A stretch of DNA of 64,000 nucleotides from Thermofilum sp. NZ13 (GTDB taxonomy: Archaea; Thermoproteota; Thermoprotei; Thermofilales; Thermofilaceae), in NCBI GenBank assembly GCA_002855745.1, contig NDWX01000001.1, positions 186,001-250,000 on the forward strand, given 5' to 3'. Both the position numbers and the translations under genes were made by a program. How positions within the stretch are numbered: the first letter of the stretch is position 1; every line of letters starts with the position of its first letter. Positions 54,656 through 63,154 of this stretch are shown here, one piece after another. The notes below the pieces were generated by a model. It was not told the DNA's origin. It saw nothing but the letters and a program-made list of their open reading frames with translations, and did no database searches.

Positions 54656-56496
54656 AAACCACCCATAATCCTTTTCTCAAACGACTCAAGGAGAGACGAC
54701 ATGTGGGGCGACCCGTACTGAGCCAGCACAGGAGAGACGTCTGGGGGATAGTCGAGTACTTCAAGTAGTGCGGGAAGGCTCTCACCCTGCGATCTTCTAT
54801 CGCTAAGCTCCTCCAAGGAGCTCATGGTTACGGATACATAGGGCAGGAAGCTCCCATAGTGACGGTCTGATGGCCTAAAATCATAGAGAGGTTTCTGCCC
54901 CTTGTAGTAGGACAGCACAACCTCCGTCGGCACTGTCGGTATCGCGGGCGAGATGACGAGCGGGTATAACCCCCACCCCGCCAGAACCCCGGCGAGAGTG
55001 ATGTCTTCAACCCACTCGTCCAAGTGGCTTCTTCGCTTCTCCCGCCATGACGCACTGATTGCCGTTGTAAAGGCGTCATACACGGGGATCCTCGTCCGGT
55101 CTCTTGTGCTCCCTAAGCTTTCAAGCACGCGCTTCGTGTCCTCCAGAGCTGCGCTACAGGAAAAGCGCCTATCGCGGCATAGGTTCACAAGAGCACCCAA
55201 CAGGGTGGCTATCTCTGCTAGAGCATTAAGTGGGGTGAACACTCTAAGAGTGAGAGACACCAGTATGTCGTCAAAGTATGTGCTCCTGATGATTATGTCT
55301 CCTAAGCAGAGGGGATCAATCGCGTATTCCTTTATACCACTCATAATGACATTCACATTACCAGGGTACAGCCGTCTTGCCCAATGCTCCGTCTTGAGCC
55401 TTTCGCCAAAGAACTTAATAAAGTCCCCTGGCACTCCCACGGGCGTCCTTAGCCCGCAAATAGGACACGTGGACTCACCGCTTGCATAATCGACACCGTT
55501 AACGACCACGCCTTGAAACATGCCTTTGACACCCTCAGGTAGCACGACTCGAAGCCCATCCTCCCCGTTGTGCCCGTAATAGGCTAGGGCAATTTTGTAC
55601 GAGTTCCCCGAGCCGTCGGGGTGCAAGCCCTCCTCGCAGTCCCTTTGAGTATAGCCGTTTTCCCTGCACTCTTGAGGCTTCACCTTTCCGCTACAGCGAG
55701 AGCGGCATTCGTCGTCTTCGCAGCATCTCGCGCACCACCTTAATCTCTCTTCCGAAGGAGCATCTAGGAGCCCACCCCCAAAGCCCTCCCTTATTTCCTC
55801 CCAGTCTATTGCCACCTGGAGGTCGGGGTTATCTGTTATAACCGCCACGCCCATCGGCGTCGAGATAGGGATCACGATCTCGGAGCTTTCCCGTGTGTAC
55901 TTTTGGAGATAGTCCTCAATCGCCGTACTGATCAGGGCCCGAAGATATTGCTGGGGCAGAGAAACGTTTAGGTACTTAACATATAGCTCTCTGTGAAGCC
56001 TGGCCTTCACCTCGCCTAGTAAGCCAGCGACCTCCAGCGGATTGCCCACGCCCTGCAACTGGTCTGCCAGCCTAAGGAGTGCCCAGACCTCGTCCGGATA
56101 GCTAGGATCCTTCCCGGTCTCCGCGGGGTTGGTGTACAGGTACTTCTCGTAGTGCCTGATCTCGTCGCGCGCCATACCGAGGAGCTCGAGCCTTTCTCGG
56201 AACCAGTCCAGAGCTGGGCCCTCAGAAGCTTTGCCGCGGAGCCTTAGCTTCTGCCCGAGATCGTGGATAAAGCCTATGATGAAAGCCTCGCGGTGTGTTG
56301 GGGCTTCGGCATCGTCTTTGAAGTAGGCTCCGACCAGCTCCTCGAACGCCCGCCCGACCGTGTAGCTATGGAGCAGGAGGCTTACACTTGACCAGTACTT
56401 CGCCGGAAGGGAAGACAGCGGGGGTGGTAGAAGAGTGTAGGCCACGTTGAACCTGTCGCGAAGGCCCAGTACGGGCGATAACCCCAATTTTTGCAC
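54652..56496 (-). CDS. cas10d: Cas10d (Csc3) with HD nuclease domain
   Basis: A 614-residue large subunit of the I-D effector. The HD domain is at residues about 40-150 (LLHSYTVGRAFEELVG with His43, and GFIHDLGQKLRLRG with His78-Asp79). A cysteine cluster (about 265-288) and STCPICGLRTP (344-347) form zinc sites. The C-terminal half resembles a degenerate palm region. It is shorter than the usual large subunit, which fits a split with the following gene. The GTG at 56494-56496 has AGGAG upstream and an AT-rich TATA (TTTAAATTTAA) at about 56521-56531. First gene of an eight-gene overlapping operon. Confidence 0.9.
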   Translation of the reverse strand: MQKLGLSPVLGLRDRFNVAYTLLPPPLSSLPAKYWSSVSLLLHSYTVGRAFEELVGAYFKDDAEAPTHREAFIIGFIHDLGQKLRLRGKASEGPALDWFRERLELLGMARDEIRHYEKYLYTNPAETGKDPSYPDEVWALLRLADQLQGVGNPLEVAGLLGEVKARLHRELYVKYLNVSLPQQYLRALISTAIEDYLQKYTRESSEIVIPISTPMGVAVITDNPDLQVAIDWEEIREGFGGGLLDAPSEERLRWCARCCEDDECRSRCSGKVKPQECRENGYTQRDCEEGLHPDGSGNSYKIALAYYGHNGEDGLRVVLPEGVKGMFQGVVVNGVDYASGESTCPICGLRTPVGVPGDFIKFFGERLKTEHWARRLYPGNVNVIMSGIKEYAIDPLCLGDIIIRSTYFDDILVSLTLRVFTPLNALAEIATLLGALVNLCRDRRFSCSAALEDTKRVLESLGSTRDRTRIPVYDAFTTAISASWREKRRSHLDEWVEDITLAGVLAGWGLYPLVISPAIPTVPTEVVLSYYKGQKPLYDFRPSDRHYGSFLPYVSVTMSSLEELSDRRSQGESLPALLEVLDYPPDVSPVLAQYGSPHMSSLLESFEKRIMGGL

Positions 56497-56551
56497 CTTA
56501 ATTCTCCTGAAGCACGCTCATTTAAATTTAATGTTGTAACCCCACCGATGT

Positions 56552-56626
56552 GGGTTCAAGGACGCTACTCGGGCGAGCCAGTGCGTTCTCCACTGGAGCA
56601 AAAAAGGCGGTAAGCCTTATGAACCC
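56552..56626 (+). other. cloverleaf-like inverted-repeat element
   Basis: A closing stem GGGTTCA (56552-56558) with TGAACCC (56620-56626) encloses three stem-loops: CTC/GAG (56568-56577), CCAGTG-CGTTCTC-CACTGG (56578-56596) and AAGGC-GGTAA-GCCTT (56604-56618). The layout recalls a tRNA, but the 7-base loop has G instead of U33 and there is no TTCRA loop, so it is not a working tRNA. It may be a regulatory RNA, an operator cluster or a decayed tRNA. Confidence 0.45.
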
Positions 56627-56646
56627 CGTGAACTTCCAAGTGTTGT

Positions 56647-56670
56647 GTTTAAAACAAGCAAGACTAAGAG
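56647..56670 (+). repeat. solitary perfect CRISPR repeat
   Basis: All 24 bases match the type I-D repeat of arrays C and D (GTTTAAAACAAG then CAAGACTAAGAG), in the same orientation as array D and cas6. No second repeat follows. It lies about 75 bases before the cas6 start, within the cas promoter region. It could yield a crRNA-like transcript with the 3' sequence starting GGAAGTGCCCC, or serve as a Cas6-binding site on the cas6 mRNA. Confidence 0.92.
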
Positions 56671-56745
56671 GGAAGTGCCCCTGACGCTTGAAGCACGATT
56701 TGCTGGTACACAGAAAGTGAAACTGCTTTAGCGGGGGGTGGGCAC

Positions 56746-57582
56746 GTGTACAGGGCGTTACGCGTCTACCTGACTGTGGAGGCCAGCGAGCCTGTTACTG
56801 TTTTCACAGGTCAGCTGTCTAAAACCCTTGTATACGCCCTTGTGAAGAACTTGAGAATTTTCCGGGGAGTAAGGGGGATGGTGAGCCCCCTCCACATCTC
56901 GCCCCTCTTTAAACCTGGAAAGGGGGACTTTGAAGTCGGTGAAGTCGTGACCCCCCTAGTTGCGCGTAAGGAAGGTAAGAGGGAGGTTCAGCCCGTGAGG
57001 CTAAGCGGCGAAGAGTACATCCTGCACCTCGGCGGCGATGCGGCCTTGGTCGGAGTAGCCGAAAAGGCCCTCGCGGATCTCAGAAACCCCTTAACCGTGA
57101 AGATCGGAGACAATTTGGTCACGTATAAGCTGGAGCGGTTATCGGACGTCACGTCCAGCCTCTCGGAGAAGGACGTCACCTCGGATAGGGTCACAGTCTA
57201 CCTTAAAGGCCCCGTCAAGCCCTTCAACGTCCTCTCCCCCTCAAGGCTCCCGAAGTTCAGCCCCTCGGCCTACGAGTTGCTGTTTGTCGCCTACATGCTC
57301 GAAAAATCAACGTACACTGTAAGCACCGAGCTCGTGCTTCAGGCTATGAGAACCTTGGGCCTCCTCGTGGAAACCTGGTACAGTTTGACTACACTCAGGC
57401 CGGTTCTAGTACCTTTCAGAGGCATAGAGCCGGCACTCCTCGGAAAAGTGACGTACATCCTGGACACGGGGGAAACCAAGTACATAGATGAGATCAAGCG
57501 CACATTACAAATCGCCGAAATAGCCGGAGTAGGGGAGTCCAGACAGAACGGCTTCGGAACCATCACGTGGGCACCAAAATAA
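56746..57582 (+). CDS. cas6: Cas6 crRNA-processing endoribonuclease
   Basis: A 278-residue double-ferredoxin RAMP protein (ALRVYLTVEASEPVTVFTGQ at the start) with the C-terminal glycine-rich loop GVGESRQNGFGTI that defines Cas6. It cuts pre-crRNA within the repeats. The GTG at 56746 follows a GGGGGGTGGG purine run. The gene is divergent from the other cas genes, and its stop codon begins the leader of array D, so cas6 transcription may run into the array. Confidence 0.92.
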   Translation: MYRALRVYLTVEASEPVTVFTGQLSKTLVYALVKNLRIFRGVRGMVSPLHISPLFKPGKGDFEVGEVVTPLVARKEGKREVQPVRLSGEEYILHLGGDAALVGVAEKALADLRNPLTVKIGDNLVTYKLERLSDVTSSLSEKDVTSDRVTVYLKGPVKPFNVLSPSRLPKFSPSAYELLFVAYMLEKSTYTVSTELVLQAMRTLGLLVETWYSLTTLRPVLVPFRGIEPALLGKVTYILDTGETKYIDEIKRTLQIAEIAGVGESRQNGFGTITWAPK

Positions 57583-57693
57583 ATACTTTGCTCTGAAAGC
57601 GCTGGGAGGCTTTGCTCCCGTGCGCGGGAGCCTTTCAGACCGCACTTAGGGAAAAAGCATAACTACCAGGAAAACACAGAGAAAAAGACGCCA
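57580..57693 (+). promoter_or_regulatory. leader of CRISPR array D, inverted copy of leader C
   Basis: 114 bases starting at the cas6 stop codon. One base differs from the reverse complement of 48296-48409. The hairpin GCTCCCG-x4-CGGGAGC sits mid-leader. An AATAAATAC element at its start could act as the array promoter. Together with the adjoining repeat, the inverted pair is 138 bases long and about 9.2 kb apart. Confidence 0.9.
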
Positions 57694-60287
57694 GTTTAAA
57701 ACAAGCAAGACTAAGAGGCGGGAGCGGGCACACCTTCCTCGGGCCAGCCACACTCGTTTAAAACAAGCAAGACTAAGAGTCACGGTCGAAGATGCTAAGG
57801 TTCACTTCGAGTTACGTTTAAAACAAGCAAGACTAAGAGGCCCGCCGCTCACAGCCCCAGCACCTCCGCCAGGTTTAAAACAAGCAAGACTAAGAGTTGC
57901 CAATGGGCGCGCTGACGGCGGGGGCGAAGCCTTGTTTAAAACAAGCAAGACTAAGAGCCGGTGCGGAGGGCATGGCGCAATTGAAGTTGCCTTCAGGTTT
58001 AAAACAAGCAAGACTAAGAGGGTACACAAGGGAAGGTAAACCGGTGACCGTTGGTTTAAAACAAGCAAGACTAAGAGGCAGTGGGTTAGCGTAGACCTAG
58101 TATCTATTGAAAAGTTTAAAACAAGCAAGACTAAGAGAGCACTGTCTTTGCAAACTCCGTCTTCTCGATGCGTTTAAAACAAGCAAGACTAAGAGTTGCG
58201 TAGTGCGCTCCTCTGCCTTTGGGGTTCTCTGTTTAAAACAAGCAAGACTAAGAGGCATAGAGAAGACGGAGTTCGCCAAGACGGTTCTAGTTTAAAACAA
58301 GCAAGACTAAGAGGTCTGGCGCTGCTACAGAACCACCTGACATTGTTTAAAACAAGCAAGACTAAGAGGCATAACCTTCTCACCGATCACGTCGATGGCC
58401 TTGTTTAAAACAAGCAAGACTAAGAGTGACGACGCGGTACTCCTCGCTGGGCGGTAGCTCTATCAGTTTAAAACAAGCAAGACTAAGAGGAGGTAGGCGC
58501 CCAGGTGCTTGAAATCATCAATGTGTTTAAAACAAGCAAGACTAAGAGTCCAGCCGCCTGACCGCGACCTACGCCTGCGGCTCCGTTTAAAACAAGCAAG
58601 ACTAAGAGGCGGAGCCTGAGCTGTCGCTGCGCTCGTTTGAGGGTTTAAAACAAGCAAGACTAAGAGTCGAGAAAACAACGACTATCAAACACAAGACATC
58701 GTTTAAAACAAGCAAGACTAAGAGCCCTTACTCATGGGAGCCTACCCCAAATCCCTCGTTTAAAACAAGCAAGACTAAGAGTGGGACTTGGACTCACACT
58801 CCCATATGCCTACAATGTTTAAAACAAGCAAGACTAAGAGAGAAGATTGATAAGATAAAGGACTTGGAGAGCAGTTTAAAACAAGCAAGACTAAGAGAAG
58901 CACTCTGTCCTTGCTTTGGAGGTGATACGGTTTAAAACAAGCAAGACTAAGAGAAAAAATAGAGAAAATCAAAGACTTGGAGAACAGTTTAAAACAAGCA
59001 AGACTAAGAGGCCAGCCTGTCCCAGTCCTCTTGGCTTGCGCCTCTCTGTTTAAAACAAGCAAGACTAAGAGCTACTCGCCAGCCGCTGCGCCACCTTCTC
59101 GCGTTTAAAACAAACAAGACTAAGAGTGGTCCCGGGACCAACCTCGTGAAGGATGCGGGTTTAAAACAAGCAAGACTAAGAGACAGCGCCAGCGTGCTCT
59201 TCCCGGCTCCCTGTTTCCCATGTTTAAAACAAGCAAGACTAAGAGATTAACCTCTTCACCACCCACCACCCTCGCGCGTTTAAAACAAGCAAGACTAAGA
59301 GACAGCGCATCCTCGGCGAAGACAAGCTCGCTGGAGGTTTAAAACAAGCAAGACTAAGAGTCCGGCAGGCGGACGGGGAACGGCAGCTCCTCGTTTAAAA
59401 CAAGCAAGACTAAGAGACCTCACGTACGGGGTCGGGCGCTTCTACCGTAAGTTTAAAACAAGCAAGACTAAGAGTAACACCAACTATACCCCCCTCCCCA
59501 TCTTGTTTAAAACAAGCAAGACTAAGAGGTGAGAAAGAGCTTGAGGCAGTATTCGCCTAGTTTAAAACAAGCAAGACTAAGAGGGACCAGGCGCTGGACT
59601 CTCGGGTGCGGGACTTAGTCACGTTTAAAACAAGCAAGACTAAGAGCTTTACGTCTACTACTTTGGAGTTATACAAAAGTTTAAAACAAGCAAGACTAAG
59701 AGGCGCTCTACTCCGGGGTCAAGGAGGAGCTGGGTTTAAAACAAGCAAGACTAAGAGTCAATAATGCGCCTAGCAAGCTCATACACTTTCTCTGTTTAAA
59801 ACAAGCAAGACTAAGAGCAGGTCTCGATGAGGGGCCCGAACACCGACTCCAGGTTTAAAACAAGCAAGACTAAGAGATTGTTTCCTTGACCTTGCCGGTT
59901 TTCCTATCAAGTTTAAAACAAGAAAGACTAAGAGGCGTCTTCCCGCCCGAGGGCCCGAAGGGGGTCTGCGGGTTTAAAACAAGAAAGACTAAGAGGCGTA
60001 TCTGTTCTCGGCGCTTTTTCTCCAGCTTCTGTTTAAAACAAGAAAGACTAAGAGTTAACTCTCCCTTCTCAGCCACAACCTTAAGCGTTTAAAACAAGAA
60101 AGACTAAGAGAAGGCACCTTGAACACGAGGTACCAGTGCTGGTTCACGTTTAAAACAAGAAAGACTAAGAGTCTACACATCCAGGGTGAACCCAGCGTAC
60201 ACCATCACGTTTAAAACAAGAAAGACTAAGAGAGGCGGGGAGCGACTGCGCCGCCGAGGTGCAGTTTAAAACAAGCAAGACTAAGAA
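57694..60287 (+). CRISPR. CRISPR array D (type I-D): 45 repeats, 44 spacers
   Basis: 24-base repeats GTTTAAAACAAG then CAAGACTAAGAG from 57694 to 60264, spacing about 55-63 bases. The leader is on the left, so crRNAs read on the plus strand. Repeats near the leader are uniform. The one at 59103 has CAAACAAG. The six repeats from 59911 to 60209 carry CAAGAAAG. The last repeat (60264) has lost the final G, as usual at the distal end. Several spacers are relatives of one another or of spacers in array C (see findings). Confidence 0.98.
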
Positions 60288-60367
60288 ATAATTGTTAAGG
60301 TAAGAATCGCATGATTTAAATAAAAGTTTTTTTATGATTTATTGCACGTGGATGGGATAAAGATTTG

Positions 60368-60513
60368 GCACAAAGCGAGCAAGACTAAGAGTTCAAACCC
60401 CTATGCATTGGGACGACCTTTGTTTGAAATTAGAAAGACTAAGAGTCATCTTCATCGTCATCAGGCGCTGCTTTTTTATTCTATGATGAGTTTAAAACTA
60501 CCAAGGCCAGGGT
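60368..60513 (+). repeat. decayed CRISPR repeats beyond array D
   Basis: Three degenerate copies continue the array after its last clear repeat: at 60368-60391 (ending GAGCAAGACTAAGAG), at 60422-60445 (GTTTGAAATTAG then AAAGACTAAGAG) and at 60490-60513 (starts GTTTAAAACTACCAAGG). Their spacing (54 and 68 bases) is that of repeat units. They look like an old array end that has lost selection. Confidence 0.7.
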
Positions 60514-60896
60514 TAGTTAGGTTAGTAAGGTTTGATTTTGATAATATAAGGGAAGAATTCAAAGCCCTAGCTACCTCCTTAGCTGAGGGTGGCTGAAACT
60601 GAGAGGATTATTTGCCACTCTTTAGGCGTGAAGGCCTGCCTCGCACGTTAACCTTGCTTGTTGGAGACAAGCTAATCAGGTGTGTTATCGCCGCAGTGTT
60701 AGGAGCGAGGTCTGCGGCGGTGCTGGGGCGTGTCGCTGGAGCGCTGGGGGCTGGCGGCTAGCCGAGAGCGGGGGTTGGGCTGGTGTACTGGTTGTGGTCT
60801 CGATATGTCGGTCTGAGTTTTAGTATCGCTCGGGGATACGCTGGTTTTTTACGGCTTGGGGTTTGCTGTTGCCTGGTGGTTTGCGTGGCTGGGGGC
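60514..60896. other. 383-base stretch without a convincing gene
   Basis: It lies between the decayed array end and the aldehyde dehydrogenase. A frame in register with the enzyme extends back to 60783, but its leader (LRLGVCCCLVVCVAGG) has no counterpart in the family and is probably untranslated. Confidence 0.4.
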
Positions 60897-62429
60897 TTGG
60901 GTAGGGTTGAGCTTCGGGTTAAGGGGGATGTCTTCTCCGGGATCTTCGAGGAGGCTGGCGGGGTGCTGAGGTTCAAGACGTACTTGGCTGGCGAGTGGGT
61001 TTCGGCTGACGAGTACACGAGGGTGAGGAGCCCGATCGACCTGTCGGTGGTGGCGGAGGTGCCTAGGCTTTCCTGGGGGCAGGTGGACGCGGCGCTGGAG
61101 AGGGTGTACAGGAGGGGGAGGTGGGCGATCAGGGATACTCCTGGGTGGAGGAGGCTGGAGCTCTTTGAGAGGCTCGCGGGGCTCCTGGAGAGGTACAGGG
61201 AGGACCTTGAGTGGTCGCTGGTGGTGACGGCGGGGAAGACGCGGAGGCAGGCGGCGGGGGAGGTGGACTCCAGCATCATCAGGCTCCGGAGGGCAAGCCT
61301 TGACGCGAGGAAGATCTTCGGGGAGTACGCGCCGGGGGACTGGGACTCGACGACGGCTGGGACCGAGGCTATCGTGAGGAGGGAGCCATACGGCGTCGTG
61401 CTGGCTGTCGCGCCGTTCAACTACCCGCTCTTCGACAGCGTCGCGAAGTTCACGTACAGCGTGGTCGCGGGGAACGCGGTGGTGCTGAAGCCCCCGTCCG
61501 CTGACCCCCTGCCGGTTCTTCTCTTCGCCAGGCTGGCTGAGGCGGCGGGCTTCCCGGCTGAGTCCTTCGCGGTCGTCACGCTGCCGGGTAGCGAGAGCGA
61601 CAGGCTGGTCTCGGACGACAGGGTGAGCGTGATCAGCTTCACTGGGAGCAGCGAGACGGGCAGGAGGATCCTTGCCAGGGCTGGGATCAAGCAGTTCGTG
61701 ATGGAGCTGGGCGGCGGGGACCCGGCGATCGTGCTGGCGGACGCCGACCTGGAGCTGGCCGCGGAGAGGGTTGCCGCCGGGGTGTACAGCTACTCGGGGC
61801 AGAGGTGCGACGCGGTGAAGCTGGTTCTCGTCGAGAGGCCCGTGTACGGGGAGTTCACCGAGAGGCTTGTGCGGGAGCTCTCCAAGGTGGTGGTCGGCGA
61901 CCCGAGGAGCCCCGATACGGTGATGGGCCCGCTGATCGACGAGGGGGCTGTCGAGGAAATGCTGAGCGCGGTGGAGGAGGCGGTGAGGATGGGCGGGCGG
62001 GTGCTGTACGGCGGCCGCAGGCTGGGCCCCACGCTGGTTGAGCCGACCTTGGTTGAGGTGCGGGACAAGCAGGCGCTCAGGGGGATGCGGCTGTACAGGG
62101 AGGAGGTCTTCGCCCCCGTGGCCGTGGTGACCGACTTCCAGAGCGAGGAGGAGGCCATCGAGATCGCCAACGGGAGGAGGTACGGGCTCGACGCCGCGGT
62201 CTTCGGCCGTGACCTGGAGCGAATAAGGAGGCTGGTCAGGTTCCTGGAGTTCGGGGCGATCTACGTCAACGACATGCCGAGGCACGGGATCGGCTACTAC
62301 CCGTTCGGCGGCCGTAAGGACTCGGGCATCGGGAGGGAGGGGGTGGCGTACGCGGTCGAGCACGTGAGCGCGTACAAGACGATCGTGTTCAACTTCAAGG
62401 GGAGGGGCGTCTGGAGCTACGCGGAGTGA
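60897..62429 (+). CDS. NAD(P)-dependent aldehyde dehydrogenase, GAPN-like
   Basis: A protein of about 510 residues of the ALDH superfamily: VAPFNYPLFDSVAKF, the Lys-containing VLKPPSADPLPV, FTGSSETGRRI, the catalytic Glu in VMELGGGDPAIV and the catalytic Cys in YSGQRCDAVKLV, with late YPFGGRKDSGIGREG. The set and the VFSGIFEEAGGVLRFKTYLAG-type start point to the archaeal non-phosphorylating glyceraldehyde-3-phosphate dehydrogenase, which makes 3-phosphoglycerate in one step of the modified glycolysis. The TTG at 60897 is the likeliest start. An upstream extension to 60783 is doubtful. Confidence 0.88.
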   Translation: MGRVELRVKGDVFSGIFEEAGGVLRFKTYLAGEWVSADEYTRVRSPIDLSVVAEVPRLSWGQVDAALERVYRRGRWAIRDTPGWRRLELFERLAGLLERYREDLEWSLVVTAGKTRRQAAGEVDSSIIRLRRASLDARKIFGEYAPGDWDSTTAGTEAIVRREPYGVVLAVAPFNYPLFDSVAKFTYSVVAGNAVVLKPPSADPLPVLLFARLAEAAGFPAESFAVVTLPGSESDRLVSDDRVSVISFTGSSETGRRILARAGIKQFVMELGGGDPAIVLADADLELAAERVAAGVYSYSGQRCDAVKLVLVERPVYGEFTERLVRELSKVVVGDPRSPDTVMGPLIDEGAVEEMLSAVEEAVRMGGRVLYGGRRLGPTLVEPTLVEVRDKQALRGMRLYREEVFAPVAVVTDFQSEEEAIEIANGRRYGLDAAVFGRDLERIRRLVRFLEFGAIYVNDMPRHGIGYYPFGGRKDSGIGREGVAYAVEHVSAYKTIVFNFKGRGVWSYAE

Positions 62430-63154
62430 GCATGCTGGTGCAGCCCGACGGCAATCTTTTGCGTCGCCTGATGCGCACCGCCTAGGCTAGGGTGCGCGCC
62501 AGCCTGCTGTACTTGGGCTCGGTGAGGAGGACCCGCCTCTCGAGCCTCCTCGAGAGCTCCTCGCGTGCGAGGAATCCGCACAGAACTTCTGCTCCACACG
62601 CTCACACCTAGCCGTGCTGCACGGCGTGCCTGCGATATGTTTTCTGCGCGTCGAGGGGGTTAGCAGGCGGTATGCGGTTATCCGCGGTAAGCGTAGGGGT
62701 TTCCTGGGATGTTCCTGCGGCTTAGCGTGCTGGCCGAGCCGGGGGTTATGGGGGAGGTTCTAGCGCATAGTGTGTGAGGGGTGTGCTTGCATCGAGGCAC
62801 TGCCGCGGGGTCGCACCGTCCTAGGGGCAAGTCGCTGGGCTTAGCCTCTAAAAGGTGGAGCTGGGTAAGCGGGGGGTTGTGCTTCAGTACTGCTTTGGGG
62901 AGTTGCGCTCGCCTGATGCCGGTAGCTAACTCCGTGCCCCTCATGGGGCTGACCGGCACTGTGCAGGCTAGCAGGCCCTGCTGATGCTCGACGTTGGCGC
63001 TACGGCACTGAGCTCGATGAAGCCGCGCTGTGGCTCGCAATCTTGCTTTGAGCTCAGGGTGGCGGGGGCCCGGCTAGAGCGCACAGAGTCCCCCTTTGTT
63101 AACTTAGCTTGTTAACAGCAAGCTTATTAAGGCTGTTAGCGTTAATGTGTTACG
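62430..63154. other. 725-base stretch without a convincing gene; promoter at right end
   Basis: A minus-strand piece at about 62495-62600 (GFLAREELSRRLERRVLL) may be a gene remnant. At the right end two direct copies of TTGTTAAC (63096-63103 and 63109-63116), each containing the palindrome GTTAAC, lie just upstream of a TATA-like CTTATTAAGG (about 63122-63131). They look like operators for the following toxin-antitoxin pair. Confidence 0.45.

Larger units (their letters stand above)
56497..56745. promoter_or_regulatory. divergent cas promoter region
   Basis: 249 bases between cas10d (minus) and cas6 (plus). From left to right: TATA of the cas operon (about 56521-56531), a CCCAC-CGAT-GTGGG hairpin (56541-56554), a cloverleaf-like element (56552-56626), a single CRISPR repeat (56647-56670) and the cas6 translation start. 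TGAAGCACG occurs twice, at 56508-56516 and 56689-56697. Confidence 0.7.

Noticed and set aside
56552-56626. tRNA gene
   Set aside because: The cloverleaf layout is present, but the candidate anticodon loop has G at the invariant U33 position, the T-loop TTCRA signature is missing and the last arm has a 5-base loop.
57802-60092. Frames with LKQARLR or FKTSKTK repeats
   Set aside because: Translations of array D repeats.
60371-60410. T-arm of a tRNA at GTTCAAACCCC
   Set aside because: It directly follows a decayed CRISPR repeat and no acceptor or anticodon stems pair with it.
60849-62363. Long minus-strand frame opposite the aldehyde dehydrogenase
   Set aside because: It is rich in Pro, His and Arg, a typical antisense shadow of a GC-rich gene; the plus strand has all ALDH motifs.
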